DNA of 64,000 bases from Citrus sinensis (taxonomy: Eukaryota > Streptophyta > Magnoliopsida > Sapindales > Rutaceae): NCBI RefSeq assembly GCF_022201045.2, contig NC_068558.1, positions 50,633,501 through 50,697,500 of the forward strand, written 5' to 3'. The notes under the pieces are model-generated. The model was not told where the DNA came from, searched no databases, and saw only the letters and a list, made by a program, of their open reading frames with translations. This document shows positions 48,301 to 59,448 of this stretch, piece by piece; positions within the stretch are counted from its first letter, which is position 1, and every line of letters begins with the position of its first letter. The translations under genes were made by a program, and so were the position numbers.

Positions 48301-49330
48301 GCATTAACATAAAAACAAATGTGTATTTGGAAAAGCCATGGAATAATATGTCACCAGTCTGATTGTGCAACATTTTTTTTCGCTAAATCTGTAGCCTTGA
48401 TAGGGGCCATATAAATTGTTTCTTTCTGCAAGTATTAAGTTCCCAAATTCTTAAAAAATCACATTTCTCTGATGGTATAATGCTAAATGCTGCACATAAG
48501 AATCTTAGCCATCCAATTTCTAGGAGTTCTTACCTGCAATTCAGTTGCGCGATACAATGTTGTCCCCTTAAGCTCCAAAAGCTCATCATCTGTGAACCAT
48601 AGTGGATTTCCAAAAGTAGTAGGAAGCATATCAAGATACCTGGTATAATCCTTTCAGCCCAAGTGAATCTTGACAAGTGAAAAATACTAAAATATATTAA
48701 CTGAAATCATCAAAGTAAAACTATACATACGGCTTCCATGAAGAGTTCTTACGGAGGCGTTCCACGGTTAGGAACAAAATCATCAAGAACCTATCATCTA
48801 CTTCTCCGTCTTCAAACATTGCCCTACATTCTGGGCCAATAAGAGGGTCTTGCAATACTCGCATTGGTGTTATAGCCAAATCTAACGGAACAACTAGTAG
48901 GACCCCTGTTAAAAGTGTGCATATTATGCTCAGTTTTTATCAAATGAACCCTAACGATTTTTCAGATGAAAGACTGCTTTAAAATTGAATTATATTTAAA
49001 CACAAATTAATTAAAAGTAATAAAAGAATTACCGTCAGAAAATTCATTCGATGAAAAGATACCGAATCCTTTACTTTCATCACTGTACTTGATTTTGCAG
49101 CCACGTAATTCAACTTTATTTACCTGAATTTCAAATTCATCGGCAAGAAAGGAAAATAATTAAATTAGCAATTCCAAACACTGATTAACATTTGAAATGA
49201 TAAAACAGTTTTCTTCTTTTTTTAACTTTTAGATTTCTGTGAAGCGAAACAAAAATTGGAAATAACTAACTAAATTAACCTGCAGCCATTGAAGGAAAGG
49301 TTCAAGTTTTGCTTCTGTTGAAATTTCCAT
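42742..49330 (-). CDS. SET-domain protein methyltransferase, Rubisco-LSMT/SETD3-like
   Basis: Fifteen exons on the minus strand (49330-49280, 49123-49033, 48905-48731, 48639-48534, 48015-47933, 46887-46718, 46575-46456, 45848-45782, 45653-45611, 45155-45099, 44997-44926, 44786-44535, 44110-43995, 43199-43086, 42889-42742) join with consistent phase into 554 residues. The split SET domain shows KGFGIFSSN near residue 40, the SAM-binding GIDFCNH around 259-265, and the ISISYGNKGNE segment with Y296. Between SET halves lies the inserted helical region typical of this class (ARALNIPLP-like WTRALNIPLP). The C-terminal half matches the Rubisco-substrate-binding-type domain and ends RRGQKELALLFLKEAEHALQLAL. 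Such enzymes methylate non-histone proteins using SAM. No clear transit peptide is present, so a cytosolic or nuclear substrate is likelier than Rubisco. A small transposon lies just upstream of the start. Confidence 0.9.
43441..43536. repeat. Three tandem ~32-bp repeats in a SET-gene intron
   Basis: Three consecutive copies of an AAAGGATTGATCCATTTAAT-type unit ending TTCCAATG, with a few differences, lie inside the intron between the exons at 43995 and 43199. Confidence 0.75.
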
Positions 49331-49377
49331 TGCTTATTCGAACTGATCCCGGACCGCGGTGAAGGGTTTTAAGTTAG

Positions 49378-49488
49378 GGGAAGTGCTACCTTAGTACCTT
49401 ACAGCCACTCCTGCACAGTAGAATAAAAAGTGGCCCAAGTGGGGGCCTACAGTAATTTTGTGAGGGTGCCTGTAAGGTAGCATTGTCC
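49378..49488. mobile_element. 111-bp MITE with 5-bp target duplication
   Basis: The ends GGGAAGTGCTACCTTA and the inverted GGACAATGCTACCTTA form imperfect terminal repeats, and GTTAG flanks both sides (49373-49377 and 49489-49493). There is no coding capacity. It sits 47 bp upstream of the SET-gene ATG, so it is inside the 5' UTR or core promoter. Confidence 0.65.
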
Positions 49489-50238
49489 GTTAGAAATTGG
49501 GAACACGCTGCGTCGTCGTATGATTATGCGAAATATAACCAATAGTTAGTTCGCACGTCATCAAGAGAGCGCAATGCATTCGCAAAATGGAAATTAGCAA
49601 AGAGTCAAGTGGCTCTCGTTTTGACGTGGCAAGGATTTGAGTATTAAATTTGAATTAAAAAAAAAGTTATTATCGACCCTTTATTTATTTATTTATTTTT
49701 TTGTTATGGTTATAACTATTTTGGAGCCGAGAGCACAAATTAGTTCACACACACGTAAAGTGATAAATAATAAAAAAATTATTATATATTTTATCACGTG
49801 GTTATAAAAATGTGCTCCACCTTAGAGCGATTTTAGCATGATCGAACTCACATATTTTTTAAAATAAATTAAGGTGCTAGCTAAAAACATATCTTGAAAT
49901 AAGAGTAGACAATTACGTCCTTGACTACCAATTGACCCGCACAAATTTTTTAGCTGATTATTTTCATTTCCACTAATATTCTTTTAAAATTCTCACATTT
50001 ATGAATTATAATTATCAAAATTACGTAATAAATATGTTATTTTGAAATCTGAAGAACAATTACTAATACACATAAAAAAAAATTGAAACCATATCGAAAG
50101 AAAGAGTAAATTTGTGTTATAATTATTTTCAAACAAATCATGGTCTGTGCATGAATCTGAAAGTTAGAATTGGGAGGAGAAGCAATGTTTAATATATTTT
50201 TTTCAAGTGTATTAAATCATCTGGTATCTGAAAATTAA

Positions 50239-50846
50239 ATTGGGTCTTAACTAATCTAAATTCGAGCCGGATATGGCCACCAAGCGGCAAAGCTCTCTCA
50301 ACAAGTATTGGGCCCAGTGGCAGACCCATAAACTAAAATGAAGAGGGGCTTAGTTCAAAAAAAATTATTTAACTTTGATTTTTTAATGTTCACTCGAATA
50401 TATTTTAAGTCTTATAAACTCAAATTTTATTACTTTTTTAAATTCTAAATAATAATAGTAATAAATTATTATTTTTAAATGCGTGAAAATATCATTTTTT
50501 GAAATAGTCTTTTAAATGCGTTAAAATATTATTTTTCGAAGTAGTTTCCACAAAATATTTAAAAAAATAAAATAATGTGGCTAATGAGATTTGAATCAAG
50601 GTTTTAAAATCATTAAATAACACTATTACCATTAAACCACAAGTCTTTTAATATATGAAAAATGTGTCCAAATTGTTTTATCTAACTTTTTCAGAAGGGG
50701 CTTAGGGTACATTTAAAAGAAAACGTAATGGTCCGGGGGGGCTGAAGCCCCTACTGGACCTTAATTGAGTCCGCCCATGATTGGACCCCGACTAATCCAA
50801 ACTGGGTAAGACCACTAGAGCGGCAAAGTTCTCTCAATAATTATTT
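50239..50846. repeat. Pair of ~68-bp direct repeats split by an element
   Basis: 50239-50306 and 50780-50846 are diverged copies of one unit. Each begins ATTGG(G/A), has ACTAATC(T/C)(A)AA, and shares the phrase AGCGGCAAAG(C/T)TCTCTCAA. They would be tandem neighbours if the 465-bp element between them were absent. Confidence 0.65.
50315..50779. mobile_element. Non-autonomous hAT-like element, 465 bp
   Basis: The ends CAGTGGCAGACCC and inverted CATGGGCGGACTC are imperfect terminal repeats. Subterminal GAGGGGCTTAG and the GGGGGCTGAAGCCCC hairpin are typical of such elements. The flanks ATTGGGCC (50307-50314) and ATTGGACC (50780-50787) look like an 8-bp target duplication with one change. The interior is AT-rich and non-coding. 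Confidence 0.6.
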
Positions 50847-52540
50847 AGCACAACTGTATTCTTGAATCTCAAACCAAATATTTTAGTTAAGTTAGAACAG
50901 TTTTATACCAACTGATCTATGTACTTGTTGGTTAGCAATGTACAATATTTGAAAGCATGGCATTTCTTCCGCCGTGTCTTGAAAACATAATAAAATAAAT
51001 TGAAGAAAATGTTCAATTCACCGTGAACTCAGCTATTATATATTTAGAAGGGGGGAGAGTGGGGGTATAGAACTATTAAATTTAGACTAATGCTAAGTTA
51101 CATGAATATAACATATGGGGATCTTTAAATTTATTCTGTTGTGAAAGAGTCAATTGGAGACCAAGTAAGAAAATCCCAATTCAAAATGTGTAATTTCAAA
51201 TCTTTGAGAATTTACCTTGCATGAAAAGATCACATAAGCTAGTCCGATGTAATGCCGAAGAATTTTTAATGTATATTAACACTTCATATCACCCCGACTT
51301 GATTTAAAATTTTCCTCCACTTTTCCTGTAGTCTTGACTCACAAGCATGCCCCATAGACTTGACCGAGCCACTATTTATGTGGATTATGTGTACTAATAA
51401 TAACTACCCCAACTAAAACTGATAAAACCTACAATTATATTAATATTAAATAGTTCATTGGAATAGTTTTTTAAATCTACAACAATCAAGTATATACTTT
51501 TTTTTTTCTTTTTTGAAATATCTAAACTATTTCAAACATCTTTTTATTTACTAATAGATTTTGTAACTTAATGAAAGCACGTCCGTCCAGAAAGTTGAGG
51601 GAAACAAGTTTAAGTTGTACTACTAATTAAAAATTGGTATTAAGACTTTAGTTACCCTCCTATAAATAGAAGATAATTAGGATTTTAATTTCCCTCCTAT
51701 TGGTGAGTTATGAGATTATGAGATAAATAGAAAATTTGTCATGTATGTTATGAGATTATTCAGTTATACCAAGTAAAACAAATAAAGAAGTGACGAATAG
51801 TAATAATATACTTATTACAATTAGCACTTGGTACACTATTATTTGATGATAAAAAGATTTTATTATAAAATAAAAAGTAATGTTATACATTTTAAATTTT
51901 TATATGAAAAATCTATATTATTTGATAGTATTTATCAATTAATTGATAAAATAATATAATTAATTCACTTAAATTTTATAAAAAATATCAACTACTCAAT
52001 TAATTCATTTAAAATAAAATTTACGGTGAAAAATTTAAAATACCTATCGTTGTTCTCAAACAAATTTCGTTTTTGTCCATAATAAATTTTGTACTAGGTA
52101 TTGTACTAATTTCGTCATAATTGAACAAAGAAACAGTAGAATTAATTGACAGGCACTGTTAACGATGACGTGGCAAACCAAGATGAAGCCACGGTGTGAG
52201 TCCGCAACAGACAGCATTGTAATATGACAAAGAGCGGCGCTAACACAAGCTCTAAACAAGACCAAACCAAAACGTTTAAAAAATGACGATGTATCATCGG
52301 CATTGACGAGCCATAAGTGATATGCAAGTTTCTTTTCGCTCAAATTCTCAGCAGATCTGGCGAAGCCGAGAAATCGAAACTGCCAGAACGACGCCGCTGC
52401 CTCATCTCCTGTAATCAAACACTTCAAAAACTTCTCAATTTAATCCATGAATTCAACTTACCCAATCTAATCAACCAAATTTACCGATCTATCACTCTTT
52501 TTTTCCCCACTGATTTCGTTCTTACCTTTTTAGTTACATT

Positions 52541-52650
52541 GTAAATCTCGAATTTACATTTTTCAGACGCACAGTAAATAATATAATATTTTTCTGTAAA
52601 TCTCGAATTTACATGTTTCACACACATAATATATAATATAATATTTTTCT
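52541..52650. repeat. 55-bp tandem duplication
   Basis: 52541-52595 and 52596-52650 are two adjacent copies starting GTAAATCTCGAATTTACAT and ending AATATAATATTTTTCT, with several differences. The pair lies 60 bp upstream of the EXS-gene start, in its 5' UTR or leader intron. Confidence 0.85.
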
Positions 52651-52709
52651 GCTTGTGTTGCTTACAGTTAAGGCAGTTAGTGGAGTGTTCGCAAAATTAA
52701 TAAGTTGAA

Positions 52710-55700
52710 ATGAAGAGTGCAAGTTCGCCGGTGCACAGAGCTGCGATATTGCCGTCTCCAATCTTTTTATGGAGGTTCAAGGTGTTTTGTTTTTTGTCGT
52801 TTACCATTACTGATTTATTTTGTCCAATCACCAGTCTTGCTAAGCTTGATTTAACACATTTATTATTTTCAAGTCATCTAATATTTAACATACACCAGAA
52901 AGGAAAAGTCACCAAGGCTGCATTGCTTAGCTTGTACTTTTCTGGAATTCGCATTTGTTTTCACATCAGAACTTCGGAGTTCAATATCTAATGTAGACTG
53001 TTTTTCCAGGTGATGTTGTTTCTGATATGGGGCATTGGTTGCTGCAAGGTCAGTGGTCTTACTTGATCTCATTCTTCTGTACTACACAGCTTAGGAGGCC
53101 GTGCTTACATAGTTCATAGTGGAATTATTTGGTTTGGTTTGACAGATTGGATGGGAATCTGTTCTGAGAATGGGAGTAGATTTGCGGGATTTGTTCTTGT
53201 ATGAGGCATTCTTGTATTACAACCCTCTCCTTTTGGTGGTGAGTTGGCATTTATCTATTTAAGAACAGGTTCCTTCTAGATTTAAGATCTTCGTACAACT
53301 TTTTGTGTTCGACTTTTTGGTTTTTCTTGCAGACAATGATGGTTTGGCTTTGGGGAGTGAACTTATGGGTCTTCTCGCAGGGCAGTGCTAATTACGCGAA
53401 AATATTTGATCTCGATCAAAACCACCTCACTCACCACGAAATTTGGAAGGTACTAAAGCTCTTCCGGTGATACCTTTTTCTCTGGTGGTTACATTTACAG
53501 CAAATGCGGAAAGAACCTCATTTAGTGCTGAAATTCTTGAATTCTCTTGCTTGAGCCTTAATTTTTTATGCAGAACAACGTGTCCTCAGTGACTCTCTTT
53601 AGTTTACGTGAAACTCAAAAGCAAAAACTTTTTATTGCTCAATGAATGAACATGTAAATTGAGTAAATGATGCATATTGCTGCTACTTTTCAGATTATTA
53701 CAATTTTTAAAAAATTAAATAAATAAAATTACCTAGTGTAATCTATTTTCTTTCTTCCATAGCATGTCATGTTCAGGCATGACTGACTTTCTCCTACAAT
53801 TAACAGTTTCTGATTTCTAACGTGCAGTGTAGTATTTGGATGACAATTATTGTACCAACTAGCATGACAGCATACCTTTATCTGTATTCTCATGGAGAAG
53901 TATCATTGGCAGCGTCACAACCTGTGTAATATCTGCCCTGTTTCTTGTTTTGCTGCTATTTCGCTATCCTTGAATATTTCTTCCTTTTTCAGGAAATAGT
54001 TAAATCTTTCTATTTCGTATGCTTTTGGTTTCTTCTCCTATACTAATGCTTTCTGCATTGAAAAGAATGGCCCTAATCTTGCCTTCGTCAAAAGGTGCAT
54101 CTAATTAGTGGCGCTAAGCTTTTATGTGTACATTGCAGGTACTCTTGTATATTGCTATTGCTATAGTTCTGATTTTCCCCTTTGATATCTTCTACTTGTC
54201 ATCTCGTTACTTCTTTTTAAGGACTCTATGGCGGATAGCTCTTCCTCTGCAGGCAAGTTGATGATGTAGTTTCAATCTAGTGTCTTTTATTCTTTTTTTT
54301 TGTAATTCCGTTTGACTGACAAATATAAAAGAATTTACTTAAAACATCTCTGGTCAACTAAAAACACCATACCTTCAGTGTTCTTTCGCATTTAACATAG
54401 TCATTGAATAGGATGAATCTTCGCTTTTCAACAGGCAATTACATTTCCTGACTTTTTCTTGGCTGATATTCTGACCTCGATGGCAAAGGTATGGGCCTAT
54501 AGCCTTGTTTAGCAAATATGCTTATATGCTTTCTATTTATGTGCAAACAATTGTCACATGGGAAATACAAACTGTCATGCTCTCATGTGCTTTCTCAACC
54601 TAACCTATAGCTATTTTATTGTGAAAATTTGGATATAAACATAAGATACATATATTCTTTCTTGTTGCTTGTAATTTTTAATGTTGTGCAGGTGTTTTCA
54701 GATCTGGAACGTTCAATCTGTCGAATGGTTCATCGACAGGTTAGTTTTCTAATATTGGAGTTAGACTTTATGCAAATTATTTTATAAAAAATCTGTTGTG
54801 TATCTTTTGATACTACTAATATGAACCATGCTGCTGCTTCTATTTTTATCTTTATTAGCTCTAGTTAGCAATTTGTAAACGCAACATTTTAGTACTCGTA
54901 GGATTCAAGTCAGAGAGACTAGAGAGTATAACTTTTTGGAGTGCGTGGTCCGAAAATAATCTTTCCCTCCAACGCAGGTAGCCACAATTGCCTGGTTTGA
55001 GGCGGATTCAGTTTGTGGTAGTCACTCAATAGCAATTCCACTGGTGCTTGTTTTCCCTTATCTCTGTCGTTTATTGCAATGTCTTCGTCAGTACAAGGAT
55101 ACAAAGGAAAAGACAACCCTTTTAAATGGTACTAACTCTCAGTGACCTATTTTTCCTATAACTACTATCTATTAATTAATTTATATTTTAATAAAATTAG
55201 GATAGCAAATGCTACATTTTTTGTTCGTGTTAACCATGCAGTTGGAACTTTTTTTGCTACATTTTTATCAATATTTAGAGGAATAATCTCCACATAATTA
55301 CATAACTTTAATTTTGTTAGCTTTTGTGGATCTAAGCTTATAAATATTTGTATCTAAGGTAACTGGATATGCTCATTCATGATTGCAACTTGTATTGATA
55401 TTTTCTCCATGGCCATAATAATACGTTAACTCTTTTGGCTTGTGATTTTCAGCTTTAAAATATTCAACGGCAGTCCCAGTGATTTTTCTTTCAGCCCTCA
55501 AATATCATGTTTTCCCTCATAAGTGGTCATCCGTTTATCGCCCACTCTGGCTTCTCTCAAGTGTTATCAATTCACTATATTCATTTTACTGGGATGTAAC
55601 TCGAGATTGGGACCTGAGGTATGCTAAATTTTTCGTATTACCACAAAGCTTTTGCAAGAGCATTTATGCTTGGGCAGGTAGGGGAAAAAGAAAAAGGATG

Positions 55701-56361
55701 TGAAGGAGATCCCTAAGCAGAAAGATAAATCTTACAATTTTTGTTTTTTATGGTACCAACAAAATTTACATTTCTATAAATATACAGTCCTACAGTTTCA
55801 CCATAAAAAGGCATAATGTGAGAATTAGCTTATAATTCTTTACCTCCTTACTTAAGATACCAAGAGAAAGAGTAAGTGACAAGCATCGCCAGTTGTGAGT
55901 TTTCAATATTCTCATGATAATTAACACGTGTTTACCTTGTTTCTCAGTGGCTTCTCTAGGATTTTCAAGTTCAACAAACCAAGTTTTTTTTCCAATCTGT
56001 TATATGGACGACAATGGGTAAGATTTGTACTCATCTTAATTGTCTATACTCTGCCACTAGGCAGATTAATGCCTAATCAATTTTTATTTGTGAATGATAG
56101 ATTTATTTTTGGGTTATTGGAAGCAACTTGATTCTGCGTTGCACATGGACGTACAAACTCTCGGCACATTTGCGCCATAACCACCTGACTGTATTTGCAG
56201 TTGCCGTCCTTGAGATGCTGAGGCGCTTCCAATGGATATTCTTTCGAGTAGAAAGTGAGTGGAATAAAATTACTAAGTCAAGCTTCCAGCTTCCAACGAG
56301 TGAAATGCTAAAGGAAGATGAGAAATTAAAATTACTTGCCTCAACTAATCACGACATATAG
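52710..56361 (+). CDS. EXS-domain membrane protein, SPX-less XPR1/SYG1/ERD1 family member
   Basis: Twelve exons (52710-52781, 53010-53048, 53146-53238, 53333-53449, 53828-53923, 54139-54252, 54435-54488, 54692-54739, 54978-55128, 55453-55618, 55948-56017, 56101-56361) join in frame into 426 residues. The N-terminal part has hydrophobic spans with LFLYEAFLYYNPLLLVTMMVWLWG-type sequence. The EXS core includes FPDFFLADILTSMAK, SICRMVHRQ, WLLSSVINSLYSFYWDVTRDWDLS, LRCTWTYKLS and EMLRRFQWIFFRVESEW, the family's end signature. No SPX domain precedes it, unlike PHO1. Yeast Erd1 and plant relatives act in the Golgi, in phosphate recycling or retention of luminal proteins, so a Golgi role is likely but inferred. 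The intron after 54252 starts with GC rather than GT (CAG|GCAAGT), a recognised minor donor class. Confidence 0.9.
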
Positions 56362-57196
56362 AGTACATAGACATCCCACCTGTTCTCGTCTCCTGCCTTA
56401 CAATATAGCATCAAATTAAATTCATTGTTTGGACTGATGAATATTTCAGTCGGAAACATTTTGCTGCATCTCAGTGCTGTCTTGTAAAAGCTTATCTTTG
56501 CTCAAGAGAGAATTCAACACACGGCATTCTAGGATGATGGATAGACCCTAGCTATTCTGGGGTCCAATTTTTTCAAAAATTATGTAAAACGATTCCGTTC
56601 CATGAAAAACCTCTGCCGATAGTTTTAGTTCCTCGTATACAATCAAAATGGTTCTTCTTCTTCCAATAGGATGAAATGACAAACAAGTTTGTTGAAACTT
56701 TTCTTCTGAGATTTAGTGAAACATGACAATGTAGTGGGGATCTAAATTAAAAATCAAATGTCAGGATTCCTAAACTTATTGATATGCGCGTATTAGTTGC
56801 ACTTTTCAGAAGAATAATGCTTGGGACGGGAGGAACCCAAGCAATTTCCTTGCTTTAATACAAAATTAAAGGAATCATGATGCAAAAGAAAGAAAGAAGT
56901 GTTTGTTTTTTTATTCGTCGGGTAGTTATAATTGGCTTCAACTTTCAATAAAGTACAAAAAGCAAGAAGGGTAGTTTGGTAAGCAACAACAGCATCGTTC
57001 GTGCCCATAAACTGCAAGTTCAACTTCCCACCATTAAAACCGCCAAAACTGACCCCTGGATCACACCTCTCCTGCTCTCAACTTCCCTTTCTTTCTTTCT
57101 TTTATTTATTTAAATCTCCCCCCCCCCCCCCCCCCCCCGGGGGGAAAACATTCACCTTTATCTGAAAATTATCATTATTCATTCAAATAAATAGAT
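56362..57196. other. Intergenic with a C/G homopolymer
   Basis: 3' UTR of the EXS gene, then a spacer leading to the LysM gene promoter. A C21-G6 run lies at 57118-57144. No other gene. Confidence 0.5.
57118..57144. repeat. Poly-C/poly-G run
   Basis: 21 C followed directly by 6 G, an abnormal tract in an AT-rich genome. It lies 53 bp upstream of the LysM start codon. It may be a sequencing or assembly artefact. Confidence 0.9.
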
Positions 57197-57574
57197 ATGG
57201 CTTGCAAGCTGTGCTCTCAAAGATCAAGCTCTACAGGCACAGGCATCGGCATAGCTGACGCGGCAACTTCGTTGTATTACTGTGCGTTTGTCTTAGTGGG
57301 TATTCTATTGCTAAGCAGTTGCAGCTCCTCCAGCAGCAGAGATCAAGATAGAGATACCAGTGTATCAATCGAAGGCACCAGCCGGATGGTTTTGAACAAG
57401 TACGAGTACAGCCGACCGTGTGATGAAATATATGTAGTTGGTGAAGGAGAAACCCTACACACCATCAGCGATAAATGCGGTGACCCTTTTATTGTTGAGC
57501 ACAATCCTCATATTCATGATCCTGATGATCTCTTTCCTGGGCTCGTTATCAAGATTACTGCTCCTCCTTTCTAA
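57197..57574 (+). CDS. Small LysM-domain protein with N-terminal membrane anchor
   Basis: Intronless, 125 residues. Residues 26-41 form a hydrophobic segment (LYYCAFVLVGILLLSS) that is either a signal anchor or an uncleaved signal, followed by a Ser run. Residues 78-121 are a single LysM: IYVVGEGETLHTISDKCG, a central PFIVEHNP turn and DDLFPGLVIKI. LysM modules bind N-acetylglucosamine polymers such as chitin or peptidoglycan. Small plant proteins of this layout are known, but no receptor or kinase part is present here, so a signalling role is not implied. Two Cys (74 and 94) bracket the first strand and helix and could form a disulfide if secreted. It stands alone between long non-coding gaps. 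Confidence 0.85.
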   Translation: MACKLCSQRSSSTGTGIGIADAATSLYYCAFVLVGILLLSSCSSSSSRDQDRDTSVSIEGTSRMVLNKYEYSRPCDEIYVVGEGETLHTISDKCGDPFIVEHNPHIHDPDDLFPGLVIKITAPPF

Positions 57575-58421
57575 GCACTACTTTATTGAATGTTAAGCTA
57601 GTTTCCTAGCTACAGCTAATTCCTAGATTGTTTCTATGCGTATATGTACTCGCAATTGTTATCATCTGGCTATGCATATACACAGATGAAGTGTCGCAAA
57701 ATATTAAAATATACTTTTCATGTATTTGTAATTCTGTTTGTCGAATCAAACTTTTTGAGTAGTCTTCGTAGACAAACTGAAATTGAAAAAGGGAGGAAAA
57801 ATTGAATTAACGTGTAGGCATAAACAAATCATTGTTAAAAATTAGTTGGACCATAATAATAATCTTGAATCATCAATTTTGAACGTACTGACTAAGGTTA
57901 TAAAATAAAATTTGAAATGCAATATTGGTAAGTTAACCATAATGCCTAAAGTGGGTATAATTTGTATGGAATCTTCAAATACTTGCACCATCTTTTTGGG
58001 TTTTGCAGTTTTAATCGGTTGTCTGTGATAAAATACAATAAGAACATATTTTACATTTGTGAATAGAATGATATGATGTTAGTTATTATTGAAATGATAG
58101 TTAAAAGAATAACATGAAGGAAAAATACGTGTTGTGTAAGTTAAGATAACATACATATACGGGTAGGTGTCTTCTTCCTCCTATCTTCAACGTAAACTCA
58201 ATTGAATATGAGAGTGTAGCCAGATACTTTCCTGGAATTGTGTTTAAATAATTCAAGATAAGATCACATAATGGAAACTTGAAGAGCTTGAGGATGTGAG
58301 ATTTTGAGTCATATTTCCCACTTGATTAGAATCTGAACTGAAAATGACATAGACAGACGACAGTGAGTGGGGGTAGCTTCGTTTCTAAGAGTAGATATAA
58401 AATTTTACTTATGATGCTTGC

Positions 58422-58879
58422 TTAATCAATAAGTAGAGTCAACAACCCCCGTCCAATAAATTTGTATCCAAGGTAGGGGAAGAAGTTAGTTGCCGCAGTC
58501 TCAACCCCCAAACTCACACATTCACATATCCAGATGAAATTAGTCGCAGGCTTTGTAGCCACTAAATTGGGTTTTTCTTCAACGGGCTTCCGCCTAGAAA
58601 CAAGTTTTCCAAATGGGTAAGTCAGATCAAACTTAAAGCCCATTATGAAAATTGTTAGCCCATGTTGGTTAAGACAGTTGCTACGCCACCCTTCTGCAGA
58701 CTAGCTCGGCATAAGAAGAGCTTGATGTGGTGCATATAATTCACATGAAAATTATGTTCAGCAGATGGAACGAAGGGCTTCAACTTCTTGTCCCCTAGAT
58801 CCAATTTTCCTGCCCTTTTCCCCACAGCTTTTTCGGTAACTTTCCCATGAGTGATCATTAAGTAACTGTGCGAGTGCAC
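58422..58879 (-). pseudogene. Possible decayed gene fragment, family unrecognised
   Basis: Two successive minus-strand frames have protein-like composition. The first (58879-58655) contains KLKPFVPSAEHNFHVNYMHH and the second (58643-58422) contains FDLTYPFGKLVSRRKPVEEK and TKPATNFIWICE. They follow within 12 bp and differ in frame, suggesting either two exon remnants or one broken reading frame. I could not assign a family. A real small spliced gene remains possible. Confidence 0.25.
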
Positions 58880-59448
58880 TGACCCATCGATGAATTATAT
58901 ATGTCCACGTTATGGTGTTTAGAATCTCAAACTCTCTTCAACTATATGGATTTTGTTTCAAAATGGATATCTACTTGTTCGTCAGTGGGTAGTTTTTATT
59001 ACTCACTTGAATATGATAGGCTTACTGCGTAGATGATGGGATAACTTTACATGTCTGGCTATCTTAGCCAGCTTATCAATTAACTTAAACGTGTCCTCAT
59101 TCATAAGTCATAATCCCTCAAAAGACATATATTTGACCTGAAACATCTCGAATTTATTCATTTAAAGTAAGATTGTACTCATTCAATACATGAAAAATAA
59201 ACCATTAAGTTAATAAGTTATGAAATTATTAATATCCAAATGATGAAGATCATTTTCTTCGCATTTGGACTGAAAATATTGAAATACTAAGTGGAGAGTT
59301 GCTCAGTCTTTGTTATTCATTAAGTTGACTGCACAAACCAAAACTTATCCTAATTAAAGTGAAAGTCCCATCATTCATCATTTGAGATGCTACCCTTTTT
59401 GTGGTCGTTACTGTGATTTAAGATTTGTTCGATTGCCAACATAATTAA

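Larger units (their letters stand above)
49489..52709. other. Intergenic between divergent SET and EXS genes
   Basis: AT-rich. It holds a hAT-like element at 50315-50779 between two diverged tandem repeats. The region from about 52300 is likely the EXS-gene 5' UTR and leader, with a 55-bp tandem duplication at 52541-52650. No other gene was recognised. Confidence 0.5.

Noticed and set aside
52056-52427. 123-residue minus-strand frame
   Set aside because: It overlaps what looks like the promoter and 5' UTR of the EXS gene and shows no domain.
53828-53925. Donor at 53926 for EXS exon 5
   Set aside because: It breaks the frame into exon 6; the donor two bases earlier (after 53923) keeps it.
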